Shown: piece after piece, positions 31,864-41,451 of the stretch
Layout: every line of letters begins with the position of its first letter
How positions within the stretch are numbered: position 1 is the stretch's first letter
Assembly: GCF_018998565.1 (NCBI RefSeq)
Contig: NZ_JAHNZO010000033.1
Location: 1-64,000, forward strand
Length of the DNA: 64,000 bases
Reading direction: 5' to 3'
Origin: Paenibacillus oleatilyticus
Lineage (GTDB): Bacteria; Bacillota; Bacilli; Paenibacillales; NBRC-103111
The notes under the pieces: model-generated
The model's input: the letters and a program-made list of their open reading frames with translations, nothing else
What the model was told of the DNA's origin: nothing
The model's database searches: none
Made by a program: the position numbers and the translations under genes

Positions 31864-32742
31864 CTGCAAAGGTCAAGAGCTTGGCAAAAAGGAGCGTTAA
31901 CGGCCGTCATGGCCGTGATCGCGGCGGTACTGCTAATGCCCATCGTGATTACTTTCACAAATTCGTTGATGACCGAATGGGAAATCGGCAGCAATTACGG
32001 ACTGATCGGGAAAATGACCGACGCTGCCGCAGGGAACGCGAACCGGTTTGTGAATTTAAAGCTGCTGCCGAATCTGGCGTCGCTGGAGCAGTACGCGAGC
32101 GTGCTGGTCCTCGATTCAAGCTTTCTGAGGATGTTTTGGAATTCGGTCTTCCTGGTGGTGCCGATCATTGCGGGACAGACCGTCGTCGGCGCGCTGGCGG
32201 CCTATGCCTTCGCCAAGCTGCGTTTTCGGGGCCGGGATGCGCTGTTTCTCGTCTATGTCATGACGATGCTTATGCCGTTCCAAGTGACACTGGTGCCCAA
32301 CTATATGATGGCTGATAAGCTGGGGCTGCTGAACAGTCCGTCTGCGATCATATGGCCCGGCGTTTTCGCGGCATTCGGCGTATTCATGCTCAGGCAGTTC
32401 GCGCTGCATATTCCGTTTTCCTATATCGAGGCGGCCAAAATGGACGGGGCCGGGCATGTGCGGATTTTCAGCGAGATCATTGTCCCGATGCTCAAGCCGG
32501 GGCTGGGGGCGCTCGTTGTTCTGCTGTTCGCGGATTATTGGAACATGGTGGAGCAGCCGCTTGTTTTTCTGGACGATTCGCTCAAGCAGCCGCTGTCGGT
32601 TTATTTATCGAAAGTGCACGAAGGCGAACGGGGGATTGCTTTCGCCGCGTCCATGCTTTATATGACGCCGATGGTGCTGCTGTTTTTGTATGCGGAAACT
32701 TACTTCATCGAAGGCATCGAGCTGTCCGGCATCAAGGGGTAG
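31864..32742 (+). CDS. Sugar-type ABC transporter permease (MalG/UgpE family), probable CTG start
   Basis: 292 residues if started at CTG 31864: GGAGGAGAG at 31851-31859 is perfectly spaced for it. ATG 31909 has no ribosome site and would cut into the first helix. The resulting N-terminus (QRSRAWQKGALTAVMAVIAA) is a normal basic lead into a membrane helix. Six membrane segments follow, with the EAA loop as YIEAAKMDGAGHVRIFSEI. It is partner of the permease encoded 15 bp upstream. Confidence 0.85.
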   Translation: MQRSRAWQKGALTAVMAVIAAVLLMPIVITFTNSLMTEWEIGSNYGLIGKMTDAAAGNANRFVNLKLLPNLASLEQYASVLVLDSSFLRMFWNSVFLVVPIIAGQTVVGALAAYAFAKLRFRGRDALFLVYVMTMLMPFQVTLVPNYMMADKLGLLNSPSAIIWPGVFAAFGVFMLRQFALHIPFSYIEAAKMDGAGHVRIFSEIIVPMLKPGLGALVVLLFADYWNMVEQPLVFLDDSLKQPLSVYLSKVHEGERGIAFAASMLYMTPMVLLFLYAETYFIEGIELSGIKG

Positions 32743-32773
32743 CTTGTACGGTTAGGAGGCGGGGGACGCGGAA

Positions 32774-33937
32774 ATGGGACCGAACGAAGAGCCCGTAGAA
32801 CGTAGTAGCAAAAGAAAGCTTCGCGCGGTGTTCGGCAGCTTTATCGCGCTGCTCGTGCTGTTCACCTTATTCGGCAATACGCTGCAGTCGTTGACCTTGC
32901 CGAAGGTCAGAACGGAGAAGCCGACGCGCGAGGGCTTGGTCTATACGCTTGAAGGAAGCGGGAACCTGAAGCCGATCGCGGAGGCCAAGCTAACGAATCC
33001 CGGCGGCTGGAAGGTCAAAGCGGTTCACGTGAAGGAAGGGGACCGGGTGGCGAAGGGGCAGGCGCTTGTCACCTATGACAGCTCGTCCGCTGAGCGGGAA
33101 CTGCAGGATGAAAAGGCGCAACTGGAAAAACAACAAATCGAGCTGCAAAATACCCAGGACCGCTTCATCGTATCGGCACAGGAAGCGGACGAGATGAAGA
33201 AGCGGAGCGTTAGCCGCGATCTGGAGAAGCAAAAAATCGATTTAGGCATCCAGGAACGCAAAATCAAGCAATTGGAGGACCGTCTGGCCAGCCAAAAAGA
33301 AATTCCCGCCCCGTTCGACGGGATGGTTACGAAATTGAATGCCGTCGTGGGCTTGGCTTCCGCGGGAGAGCCAGATGTTGTGATCACGAACGAAAGCCGG
33401 GGCTACCGGTTCGAATTTATCGCCGATGCGCCGCTGTTGACCAATCTGGGGATTTCCCTGGAGGACAAGGTGCAGGTCGAAGTTCAGGCCATAGGGGATC
33501 AGCAGCCGACCATGCTGGAAGGTGCCATTCTGGAGTTGGCGGATGCCGAGCCGCGCACGGCGAGCTCGTCCGATAAAAAGGCCAATCAGACAGCTACGAT
33601 CGCCCGGAAAGCGGTGCGCGTGAAAGTGGCAGCCTCAGAACTGAAAGGAGGTGAGCAGGCATGGATCAAACTCACGAAGCGCTCGCAGCAAGAGGGGCTG
33701 TTGATTTCGAACGAGGCCATACATGAGGATCGCGCAGGCAAGTTCATCTATAAAGTGGAAGAACGGAAAGGCGCTTTGGGTGATGTGTTTATTGTGCGCA
33801 AGGTCCAAATTCGTGCCACGGAAACGAATGACAAAGTAACGAAGGTTCCGGAGGATGGCAGCGTGTACGAGGGCGATCCGATCATTCTGGAAAGCAGCGA
33901 GCCCTTGCAAGATGGCAATCGGGTGCGTTTGCAGTAG
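32774..33937 (+). CDS. Membrane-fusion protein (HlyD/RND-adaptor family)
   Basis: 387 residues. One N-terminal membrane helix (FGSFIALLVLFTLFGNTL) is followed by a split biotinyl-lipoyl domain (NPGGWKVKAVHVKEGDRVAKGQ, then PAPFDGMVTKLNAVVG). The halves enclose a coiled-coil hairpin (about 115-170), and beta-barrel domains follow. Such adaptors normally serve exporters such as MacAB-like or RND pumps, so its place between sugar-type permeases and a binding protein is unusual. GGAGGCGGG lies upstream of the ATG. It may hold extracellular parts of the transporter together. Function unknown. Confidence 0.85.
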   Translation: MGPNEEPVERSSKRKLRAVFGSFIALLVLFTLFGNTLQSLTLPKVRTEKPTREGLVYTLEGSGNLKPIAEAKLTNPGGWKVKAVHVKEGDRVAKGQALVTYDSSSAERELQDEKAQLEKQQIELQNTQDRFIVSAQEADEMKKRSVSRDLEKQKIDLGIQERKIKQLEDRLASQKEIPAPFDGMVTKLNAVVGLASAGEPDVVITNESRGYRFEFIADAPLLTNLGISLEDKVQVEVQAIGDQQPTMLEGAILELADAEPRTASSSDKKANQTATIARKAVRVKVAASELKGGEQAWIKLTKRSQQEGLLISNEAIHEDRAGKFIYKVEERKGALGDVFIVRKVQIRATETNDKVTKVPEDGSVYEGDPIILESSEPLQDGNRVRLQ

Positions 33938-33980
33938 CCGCGCACGAATATAATCATTTGATAGAAGAGAGGAATCTACG

Positions 33981-35312
33981 ATGAAAAAACGATTAGGGCT
34001 TGGATTCGCCTGCGCGATTCTTGCCACGACAACCGCATGCGGAAACGGCAATGAGACGACGGCAAGCAAGGAGCAGCCGAACTCGAAAGAGGGAAAGAAG
34101 GTCGTGACCTTATCTCTAAAAGAGCCGAACCCGTACTACGAGGCGGCTGCGAAGAAATTCAATGAGAAATATCCCGACATCGACGTGCAAATCAAGAGCT
34201 TCAAGCAACCGAGCGAGAAGCATGCCGATAACGAGAAATATATAAAAACGACGAACACGGCGCTGCTATCGGGAAAAGGCGCGGATATTATCGCAGTGAA
34301 CGGCTTGCCCGTCAGCAAATATGTGAATCAAAAGCTTCTCCTGAACATGAGCGATATGCTGGACCAGGACAAAACGGTGAATAAAAGCAACTTGCAGATG
34401 AACGTTTTGGACGCGATGAAATTGAACGGCGGCTTGTATACGATTACTCCCAGTTTCATCTTGGTGGGACTCGTAGGGGACGGAGACGTTCTGGAGAAGG
34501 CGAACGTAAAGTTCGACGACAAAAGCTGGAATTGGAAGCAATTTGAAGAGGTAGGCCGAAAGCTGGTGCAGCAGACAGCGAGCGGCAAGGACCGCCGCAA
34601 TTTCTTGGGGGGTAATCCGCCGGAACTCATCCTGCAGGAAATGGTGTGGAACAGCTACGGAGAATTGGTCGACCGCGCGAACCGGAAAGCCAAATTCGAC
34701 TCCCCGGCGTTCACGGACATGCTGCGGCAAGTTAAAAAGCTGTATGACGACAAAATCATGACGGCCGAACCGACGGATAACGAAAAGCCGCTGTTCCACA
34801 CCGAGCGGATCTTCACGCCGGCCCAATTTATCAAGGGCCCCTATTCGAAATTCTCCAATCCGAAGCTGCTGCAAAATCCGCACCCGGAAGGAAAAACCGG
34901 CGGAATCAGGATCGCTACCAGCTCGGAGCTTGCGATACAAGCCAAATCCGAGGTCAAAGAGGAAGCATGGAAGTTTATGGCCTTCTTGCTATCCGAAGAA
35001 GTACAGTCGACTCCTTACCGGGACGGATTTTCCCTCCTGAAATCGGTGAACGAGAAGAAGCTGGACGAGCTTCAGAAGCAAACGAAAGGCGGAGCGTATA
35101 AGCTTGAGGATGGAAAAACGGCGAAGGTGTCGGAGGCGGATTTTACCCGATTCAAGCAGTTCCTTAACTCGGCCGATCGTTATGCTGACGTGGATGTTAA
35201 AGTGAATAACATCATCTATGAAGAGTCCGAAGCGTTCTTCAGCGGCCAGAAGTCCGCGGAGGAAGTCGCGAAGCTGATCCAGAACAAGACGACAACTTAC
35301 TTGAACGAATAA
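33981..35312 (+). CDS. Extracellular solute-binding lipoprotein (family 1, MalE-like)
   Basis: 443 residues. The signal peptide ends at the lipobox TTAC (Cys at about 20). The domain opens with KVVTLSLKEPNPYYEAAAKKFNEKYP by residue 65, the typical start of sugar-binding family 1, and ends with a helical C-terminus. AGAAGAGAGGA precedes the ATG. It delivers substrate to the two permeases in this operon. The ligand is not known, and peptidoglycan- or glycan-derived compounds would suit the VanRS-type control. Confidence 0.85.
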   Translation: MKKRLGLGFACAILATTTACGNGNETTASKEQPNSKEGKKVVTLSLKEPNPYYEAAAKKFNEKYPDIDVQIKSFKQPSEKHADNEKYIKTTNTALLSGKGADIIAVNGLPVSKYVNQKLLLNMSDMLDQDKTVNKSNLQMNVLDAMKLNGGLYTITPSFILVGLVGDGDVLEKANVKFDDKSWNWKQFEEVGRKLVQQTASGKDRRNFLGGNPPELILQEMVWNSYGELVDRANRKAKFDSPAFTDMLRQVKKLYDDKIMTAEPTDNEKPLFHTERIFTPAQFIKGPYSKFSNPKLLQNPHPEGKTGGIRIATSSELAIQAKSEVKEEAWKFMAFLLSEEVQSTPYRDGFSLLKSVNEKKLDELQKQTKGGAYKLEDGKTAKVSEADFTRFKQFLNSADRYADVDVKVNNIIYEESEAFFSGQKSAEEVAKLIQNKTTTYLNE

Positions 35313-35437
35313 GGAAACATCACGGCGGGAAGAGCCGACGTATGCCGCAACCGTAACGATTGCAGTCGCAGCAGCGGCAAAAAGCCGCTCCGCGTAATAT
35401 AATGGATCAAGATGCAGAAAAGGAAGGACGGTATCTT

Positions 35438-36115
35438 TTGAGAAAATATATTATAGCTTCGATCGTCTGCGTATTCGTAGTGATTACCGTTGCGGCTTAC
35501 GGAGCAAGCTCCTCTCTGGACTTTCTAACGTCCGAGAAATTCGTCATCAACGGGGTAGACAAAAGGTTGTCCGTGATCAACTATAACGGACACGCCTATG
35601 TCCCGCTGCGCTTCGTGGCGGAACAGATGGCTGCGGACATTGATTACCGGGAGGCCGAGCGGACAACGTATATTCAGCAACAAAGCGTCAAATTTGACGG
35701 ACGGGACTTCGCGCCCGTTCCCTCCGTTGCCTATGAGAAGAAAACCGAGAGCGGAATCGTCTGGATGCAGGAGATTCCGCTGCTTGATGGCTACGCATGT
35801 TGGACGGATTGCTTCAATCCCTACAAGGGGTCCATCCCGGCATCGGAAATGATCAAGCAAGCCGAATACCCTCCGGTGTCCGTGAAGCCGGAATCGGATA
35901 TTGTCATTACATACCCGAAGGGCATGCAGCCCTTGCACCTGGAGGTTACTATGGCGTCCGAATCGGACGCCGACCAAAAAGAGGGCAAGACGGTGCCCTT
36001 GGACGGTGATCGGCTGCACTTACCCAAACAACCCGAACGCTACACGATCTCGATCTATGCCTACTGGAATAAAAACCAAATAACAAGATCTATTTTTGCA
36101 GTCGATGTGAAATAG
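35438..36115 (+). CDS. Secreted stalk-domain protein (copper-amine-oxidase N-terminal-like)
   Basis: 225 residues from TTG 35438, chosen because AGGAAGGA lies 9 bp upstream. The resulting N-terminus (RKYIIASIVCVFVVITVAAYG) is a clean signal or anchor sequence. One 'stalk' domain is visible (VINGVDKRLSVINYNGHAYV, PLRFVAEQMAADI), the fold that recurs in Paenibacillus surface proteins. The remaining half, with Pro- and Asp-rich strands, is unassigned. It is the last gene of the ABC/adaptor operon and stops 2 bp before a convergent gene. Confidence 0.75.
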   Translation: MRKYIIASIVCVFVVITVAAYGASSSLDFLTSEKFVINGVDKRLSVINYNGHAYVPLRFVAEQMAADIDYREAERTTYIQQQSVKFDGRDFAPVPSVAYEKKTESGIVWMQEIPLLDGYACWTDCFNPYKGSIPASEMIKQAEYPPVSVKPESDIVITYPKGMQPLHLEVTMASESDADQKEGKTVPLDGDRLHLPKQPERYTISIYAYWNKNQITRSIFAVDVK

Positions 36116-36117
36116 AG

Positions 36118-36717
36118 TTAATAAACTTCGTAGCACTGTCCGGTCTGTTTGCCTTCGATGCTCTTCTGATACGCGGCGGCCGCTTTGCTGGCGGGAACGG
36201 GCACGAATCCGGCAAAATAACCGGCATAATCGTTCCACGATTCTTCCAGCACATTTGGACTGACGGTGTTAATCCGGATGCCCCGCGGCATTTCGATCGC
36301 AGCCGACTTGACGAACGCCCGGATGGCGCCGTTGGCCATCGCGGAAGAGGTTCCTTGCGCGATAGGATCGTCCATCAGAATGCCTGACACCAGCGTAAAG
36401 CTGCCGCCGTCATGGACATAATCCAATCCGAGCAGAACGATATTGACCTGGCCTTTGAGCTTGCCGTCGATGGCAACCTGATTATCCTCCGGGGTCATAT
36501 CGGTCAGTGGAAGAAACTTGGCGCTTCCCGCCGTGACAACGACCGCATCGACTTTTCCTACCGCTTCGTACATCGCTGCGATGCTCTCCGTTGATGTCAT
36601 ATCTACGGTCACATCGCCACCGCTCCGCGCCGCTTTGATAATCTCGTGGTTATCCTTCAATCGGTCAACGACAGCTCTGCCAAGCGTCCCCGTAGCGCCA
36701 ACAACTAATATTCTCAT
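36118..36717 (-). CDS. Short-chain dehydrogenase/reductase
   Basis: 199 residues from ATG 36717, preceded by GGTGG. A start at 36765 would add an unlikely extension. The Rossmann motif GATGTLGRAV near the N-terminus binds NAD(P)H. The fold continues with VVVTAGSAKFLPL and the SIN-terminal RINTVSPNVLEESW motif. The canonical YxxxK is not obvious: SSAMANGAIRAFVKSAAIE occupies its place, with Lys but no clear Tyr, as in the short atypical SDRs. The substrate is unknown. Confidence 0.8.
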   Translation of the reverse strand: MRILVVGATGTLGRAVVDRLKDNHEIIKAARSGGDVTVDMTSTESIAAMYEAVGKVDAVVVTAGSAKFLPLTDMTPEDNQVAIDGKLKGQVNIVLLGLDYVHDGGSFTLVSGILMDDPIAQGTSSAMANGAIRAFVKSAAIEMPRGIRINTVSPNVLEESWNDYAGYFAGFVPVPASKAAAAYQKSIEGKQTGQCYEVY

Positions 36718-36799
36718 TCGGTTAACCACCTTCCCAGTCATATTGATACAAATTTTACCATGCATTTATGTCCGGTTCAATTGCGCCTCCGGATGAGCG

Positions 36800-36839
36800 A
36801 AAAAGCAGCCGTCCCCCGATGCCGGGAAACGGCTGCTTT
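36800..36839 (-). terminator. Terminator of the cadherin-like repeat gene
   Basis: On the minus strand AAAGCAGCCGT and ACGGCTGCTTT pair and are followed by TTT. Confidence 0.8.
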
Positions 36840-38969
36840 CTATGATTGCTGCGGCGAAACGAATTTCGCCCCGACCTGTTTCAATACAATCGCCACATCT
36901 TCACGGGTAAATTGACCGTCTCCGTTCAAGTCATTGTGCCCGTACGGCGAGTTCAGATAAGCGAGAACTTCACGGATGCCAATCCCGTCATGGTCGGTAT
37001 CGAGATCGGCCAGCCTGCGCTGCATCTGCTGAATAGGGTCTCCGTAGACTACCTTGAGGCTCACGGCCGCGTTCGTCTCCCCGCTAAGGCTGCTTACCGC
37101 GCCGGCTTGGATACGGAATTCCAGATCATCCCCCGGCTGCAGCGGGCCGCTCGCGGTGAAGCCTGCTTCGGCGGCCCCCGGCGTGTAGACGAGATCGGTT
37201 ACCGACAGCGCTGCGCTGCGGCTCATATTGGTGACGCTGAAGTAGGTCGCATCCGCGACGGACTGCAAGGGCTCGGAGAAGGTCAGCCGCACCTTCATCC
37301 CGTCCATGACCAGCTTCGTCAGCACCGGCGTTCCGGCTTGAGACACGCGAATGGTGTACACCCGGGTCGTCCCGTCCTGTGCGGTGACCAGCACTTCGAT
37401 GACATTTTGTACGCCGGAGACTAAGGGCAGCGCCGGGCTGTCCGTGCCGCTCTGAACGGGAACGTAGCTGCCGCCGTTGACTCGGACCTGAATCTTAGCG
37501 ACGGGGTTGCTATCCGGCAAGACAGGTTTCACCGTGAGCGATGGGACGGATCGGCTCACCGTTAAGGAGTAGTCCGTCACCTGGCTGGAAAAGTCAAGGT
37601 ATCCGGGCGAGACGGTTAAGGCGGACAAGCTGGCGTCGCTATTTTTTAATCTCGTGACGGCGAGCGTATATATTTTTTCCTCGGACGGGTCCTCGGCCAA
37701 TACTTTGATCTCCAGCGTATTGCTGCCCACCGTCAGAGGCAGGATGGCCGGGGAACCGCTCGCTGCCAGCATGAAGCTTCCTCCGTTGGCACGGACGTAG
37801 ACGGTGGCGTTCGGATCGGATAGCGTAGGCGTTACGGTCAGGCTGGACGTAGCATACGGGACGTCAGCCATCGTATAGGTCTGTCTGTCTTGCGCGAACG
37901 GTTCGTTCAAGGTTCCCGGGGCAACGTCCAGCCCGCTTAACCATGCGTTGTTGTTTTTCCGTTTCACGGTCATCGTATAGGTATTCGTTGTCATTCCGTC
38001 TTCCGCGACCACTTTGACCTGGATGCGGTTGCCCCCGACGTTCAAGGCAAACGGCTGGCTGGGCAAGCCGCTGCTAACCGTTGTGAAGCCTCCGTCGTTT
38101 ACCTGAAGCTGTACGGTCGCTGCCGAATCGGCTGCCGTCGGCGTCACCGTCATTTCTCGGGTCGCATAGCTGACATCCGCCAGAACATATCCCATAAGAT
38201 ACGGTTGAAAAGGCGGACTTAGCGTGTTCCCGGATACGGTTAAAGCGCTCAACTCCGCATTCGTGCCCGGCTCAGCCCGCATGACCGTAATCGTATACGT
38301 TTTATTGGCTGTCCCATCGTACGATGTCGTACGTACGGTGATCGTATTGCTCCCGACGTTCAAAGGAATGGGACCGAATGGAGTTCCGTCGGACCCCAAC
38401 GTTCCATTAACGACGAAGGAGGCGGCGGGGTCGTCCAATACCCCGGTAAGCGACACGCTGCTCGTGGCGTAAGGAACGGTGCTTGCCGTGTAGCTCGTCG
38501 TCGAAGGCGCGAAAGGCGGGCTTAGCGTCGTTCCGCTTATACGCAGATCGCTTAAATCGACATCGTTCGTCGACGGAAAATACACATGGATTGTATACGT
38601 TTTAATCGTTGACGAATCGGCCGAGGTGACTTTGAATTGAAATTTGTTCTCTCCCCGGTTCGTCGCGATATAACCGGTCGACGTATTTTCGGGCAGGGTG
38701 ATCCAGGCGCTTCCATTCATCGAGTACGCCATCTTCGCCCCGGAATCCGCAGGGATGGCGGATGTGTAGAAGCCTTGTTCGGAGCTGCGCATTTTCACCC
38801 AATATTCCGTCACGGACGGCGAAAAAGCGGGCGAGAGCGCCCCTGCGCCCTGATGAATACTCGTCAGATCGGCATTGGCATCGCTGCCTGCCGCCCGCGC
38901 GAGCCAAGGAAAAACGGCAATAACCATTAAGGCCGTAATCATGGTCATGAAAAATTTTGAAATTCGCAC
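36840..38969 (-). CDS. Secreted protein with five cadherin-like beta-sandwich repeats and a dockerin-like end
   Basis: 709 residues. A signal peptide (cleaved near ARA, residue 27) precedes five repeats of about 95 residues, each opening with a motif such as AELSALTVSGNTLSPPF and closing with TKTYTITV or similar. They match cadherin-like beta-sandwich domains (PF12733 type). A sixth beta domain (TKLVMDGMKVRLTFSEPL) resembles SwmB-like modules. The end carries two Ca-binding loops, DLDTDHDGIG and DLNGDGQFTRED, dockerin/EF-hand style. It is likely an adhesin, wall-associated or matrix protein. No sortase motif or catalytic domain was seen. Confidence 0.85.
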   Translation of the reverse strand: MRISKFFMTMITALMVIAVFPWLARAAGSDANADLTSIHQGAGALSPAFSPSVTEYWVKMRSSEQGFYTSAIPADSGAKMAYSMNGSAWITLPENTSTGYIATNRGENKFQFKVTSADSSTIKTYTIHVYFPSTNDVDLSDLRISGTTLSPPFAPSTTSYTASTVPYATSSVSLTGVLDDPAASFVVNGTLGSDGTPFGPIPLNVGSNTITVRTTSYDGTANKTYTITVMRAEPGTNAELSALTVSGNTLSPPFQPYLMGYVLADVSYATREMTVTPTAADSAATVQLQVNDGGFTTVSSGLPSQPFALNVGGNRIQVKVVAEDGMTTNTYTMTVKRKNNNAWLSGLDVAPGTLNEPFAQDRQTYTMADVPYATSSLTVTPTLSDPNATVYVRANGGSFMLAASGSPAILPLTVGSNTLEIKVLAEDPSEEKIYTLAVTRLKNSDASLSALTVSPGYLDFSSQVTDYSLTVSRSVPSLTVKPVLPDSNPVAKIQVRVNGGSYVPVQSGTDSPALPLVSGVQNVIEVLVTAQDGTTRVYTIRVSQAGTPVLTKLVMDGMKVRLTFSEPLQSVADATYFSVTNMSRSAALSVTDLVYTPGAAEAGFTASGPLQPGDDLEFRIQAGAVSSLSGETNAAVSLKVVYGDPIQQMQRRLADLDTDHDGIGIREVLAYLNSPYGHNDLNGDGQFTREDVAIVLKQVGAKFVSPQQS

Positions 38970-39079
38970 AAAACGTCCTCCTTCATGATGATAACCACCA
39001 TTGTAAGAAAATGTATGGCGTTCTCGCTGCCGCGTATATGAGGTTTGGATAAGCAGGAGGTTTCAGTGCCCGAACGGGG

Positions 39080-39646
39080 TCATCCTTCTCTGTAATCCTC
39101 GACAATGACCTCGACCGCCCCCGTCTCAGGGTCCATCACGAAGCCGTGAACAGGGATCGCTTGGGGGAAAAGCGGATGTCTGCGGATCATTTTGACGCTG
39201 TGCATCACGCCTTCCTCCGCACAGCTAAAGCCGCGCAAAAACTTTTCCATGCGAATGCCGGATCGCTCAAGCGTCTCGATCACTAACGGATCGATGCCAT
39301 GCTCCGCGAATTTGTTCACCATGCGCGCCGGATCAATCTCTGTCATGCCGCAGCCGTGATGTCCGATTACGATCACCTCGCGCGCGCCGAGCTCGTAGAC
39401 GGCGACCAGAAGGCTGCGCATGGCGCTGCCGAACGGCTGGGTCAAAATCGCGCCCGCATTTTTGATGAACTTGGCATCTCCGTTTTTGAGGCCCAGCGCC
39501 TTCGGAAGCAGCTCGCTAAGCCGCGTGTCCATGCAGGTCAGCACGGCGACTTCTTTATCGGGATATTTGTCCGTTAAGTAATCTTCATACCGCTTCTCGG
39601 CAACGAATTTCTTATTGAATTCCAGTAAGCTCGGGACAATGGACAT
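39080..39646 (-). CDS. Beta-carbonic anhydrase (YtiB-like)
   Basis: 188 residues, the size of Bacillus YtiB-type beta-carbonic anhydrases. The zinc and active-site motifs are visible: CMDTRL (Cys-x-Asp-x-Arg) at about residue 38 and HHGCGM (His-x-x-Cys) at about 95. They interconvert CO2 and bicarbonate in the cytoplasm. AAGGAGGTC precedes the ATG. It is divergent from the WYL regulator and not part of an operon. Confidence 0.93.
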   Translation of the reverse strand: MSIVPSLLEFNKKFVAEKRYEDYLTDKYPDKEVAVLTCMDTRLSELLPKALGLKNGDAKFIKNAGAILTQPFGSAMRSLLVAVYELGAREVIVIGHHGCGMTEIDPARMVNKFAEHGIDPLVIETLERSGIRMEKFLRGFSCAEEGVMHSVKMIRRHPLFPQAIPVHGFVMDPETGAVEVIVEDYREG

Positions 39647-39866
39647 GGTGTGTGACCTCCTTGCTGCACGCTAGATTCTTATGTTTAAGTCTAGCATCAA
39701 ATGCAGGAAGATGAATAGTAAAAATCTGTTTAACATTGGTGCAGAGGAGCACCTGCTCCAAAAACCTTATGTTTTTCGTCGGGTTATTGTAATAAGATGA
39801 GGATAACAATGAAGGCTGCGGCGAATTCGTACAATTCGCTCCTATAGAAGAGAGGAGGCGGCAGAG

Positions 39867-40814
39867 ATGAACAAAACGGATCGTTTGTTAGCCATCGTCA
39901 TCGAATTGCAGCGCAAAGGGGTATTGCGGGCAGAGGATTTGGCGGCCCGCTTCGAGACGAGTACGCGGACCATCTACCGGGACATTCAGGCGCTTAGCGA
40001 GGCGGGGGTCCCGGTTGTCGGCGCTCCGGGGCAGGGCTATTCCTTAATGGAGGGGTATTTTCTGCCTCCGGTGAGCTTTACGGTGGAAGAAGCGGTGGCG
40101 CTGCTGATCGGAACGGACTTTGTCGAACAAAAGTTCGATACCGGGTATGGCGCGAAGGCGCAGAGCGCCCGGGGTAAGATCGAAGCCGTCTTGCCGGAGA
40201 GCGTCCACAGCGAGGTGTCCCGGGTCCGCGCAACCATGCGGCTGCTGGCAGCGGGCGACGCGCCGATCAACGGGCGGGAGAAGCAATACTTGGAAGCTCT
40301 GCGGCAAGCGATATTGGAGCGAAGGAAGGTTAAGTTCCGTTACTTGAAGAACAGGCCGGAGGTGGATGGGAACCGCCATAGCCACCGCACGACCGCCCCT
40401 TACGGGCTTATCCTTGTTCGCGGCTCCTGGATCTTGCTGGCGCATTGCGAGCTGCGGCAGGAGCTTCGCCATTTCCGGTTGTCCCGAATGAGCGGCTTGG
40501 CCGTTCTGGAGGACCCGTTCTCGTTTCCTCCGGATTTTCAATTGGAGGATTACTTGCCTGCGGATGACCGGAACGTGCGGGTGCGTATTCTGGCAAATCC
40601 GGCGATCGCGGATCGGGTAAAGGAAACGTGCAGCTTTTATCTGGAAACCTTCGAGGATCGGGAGGAAGGCTTGGTCATCACATTTCGCGTCCGGCAGCCC
40701 GAGGAGCTGCTGCATTGGGTGCTCGGCTGGGGTGCGAATGCCGTGGTGCTGGAGCCTGAGGCGCTACAGATCCGGGTCCGGCAGGAAGCCGAAAAGATGT
40801 TGGAGCGCTACTGA
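39867..40814 (+). CDS. DeoR-type helix-turn-helix regulator with a WYL domain (YafY-like)
   Basis: 315 residues. The N-terminal helix-turn-helix (VLRAEDLAARFETSTRTIYR) is followed by GAPGQGYSLMEGYFLPPV and a WYL domain at about 145-220, where the signature arrives as TAPYGLILVRGSWILLAHC. A C-terminal WCX extension follows. Such regulators respond to nucleic-acid or unknown ligands. GAGGAGGCGG precedes the ATG. The DinB-like gene 65 bp downstream is a plausible partner. Confidence 0.9.
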   Translation: MNKTDRLLAIVIELQRKGVLRAEDLAARFETSTRTIYRDIQALSEAGVPVVGAPGQGYSLMEGYFLPPVSFTVEEAVALLIGTDFVEQKFDTGYGAKAQSARGKIEAVLPESVHSEVSRVRATMRLLAAGDAPINGREKQYLEALRQAILERRKVKFRYLKNRPEVDGNRHSHRTTAPYGLILVRGSWILLAHCELRQELRHFRLSRMSGLAVLEDPFSFPPDFQLEDYLPADDRNVRVRILANPAIADRVKETCSFYLETFEDREEGLVITFRVRQPEELLHWVLGWGANAVVLEPEALQIRVRQEAEKMLERY

Positions 40815-40879
40815 CATACTGTTGTCAGTAGCGTTTTTGTATAGTAAGAGCAGATGATGAAAAGGAGCTGGGATAAGCT

Positions 40880-41419
40880 ATGAATACAACGGAAGTTTTG
40901 CGGAATTTTGAGGAAATTACGGAGCATTACATTCAGGAGCTGGAAGGGTTCAGCATGGAACAGTTGAAGCGGCAACCGGGGGAGAACGAATGGTCGCTCG
41001 GACAAATGTACCAGCATTTGATCAATGCTGCATTGTACATGCAGCTTGCCAATGCGGAGCGTTGTCTGACGCCAGCCGGGGATGACGCCGTATCCGCAGG
41101 AGAAAAGACGGAGGTGGGCGAGGCCGTATTCGAGCAAGGAGGCTTGCCGCCGGTGCGTATCCAGGTCCCGCCTTCACCACAATACACGCCTCAGGAGCCT
41201 GAAAGCAAAGAGCAGCTGGTCGAAGGGCTGAGTTCTGTCGTGCGCCATATGAACGAGATTGCGCTAAAGCTGGAAAATGCGCCGCTGCACCATACCGTCG
41301 CCCATCCCCGGTTTGGAGGACTGACCGCGGAAGAATGGTTCAGGCTCGTCGAAATGCATTACCGCCACCATCTTCTCCAGAAGGACCGTTTGAAGCAAGT
41401 TCTCGCGCCTAGCGTTTAA
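40880..41419 (+). CDS. DinB-superfamily protein
   Basis: 179 residues forming a four-helix bundle. Family cues are QRQPGENEWSLGQMYQHLIN-type wording (here KRQPGENEWSLGQMYQHL) in helix 2 and the end MHYRHHLLQKDRL with the metal-binding His triad (one His in QHL, two in HYRHH). DinB-like proteins include thiol-dependent transferases such as BshB-associated YfiT/BstA; most are uncharacterised. AAAGGAGCTGGG precedes the ATG. It probably follows the WYL regulator in the same transcript. Confidence 0.85.
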   Translation: MNTTEVLRNFEEITEHYIQELEGFSMEQLKRQPGENEWSLGQMYQHLINAALYMQLANAERCLTPAGDDAVSAGEKTEVGEAVFEQGGLPPVRIQVPPSPQYTPQEPESKEQLVEGLSSVVRHMNEIALKLENAPLHHTVAHPRFGGLTAEEWFRLVEMHYRHHLLQKDRLKQVLAPSV

Positions 41420-41451
41420 CTGCGGCGGGAATGAACAGGAGGGATCGCCAG

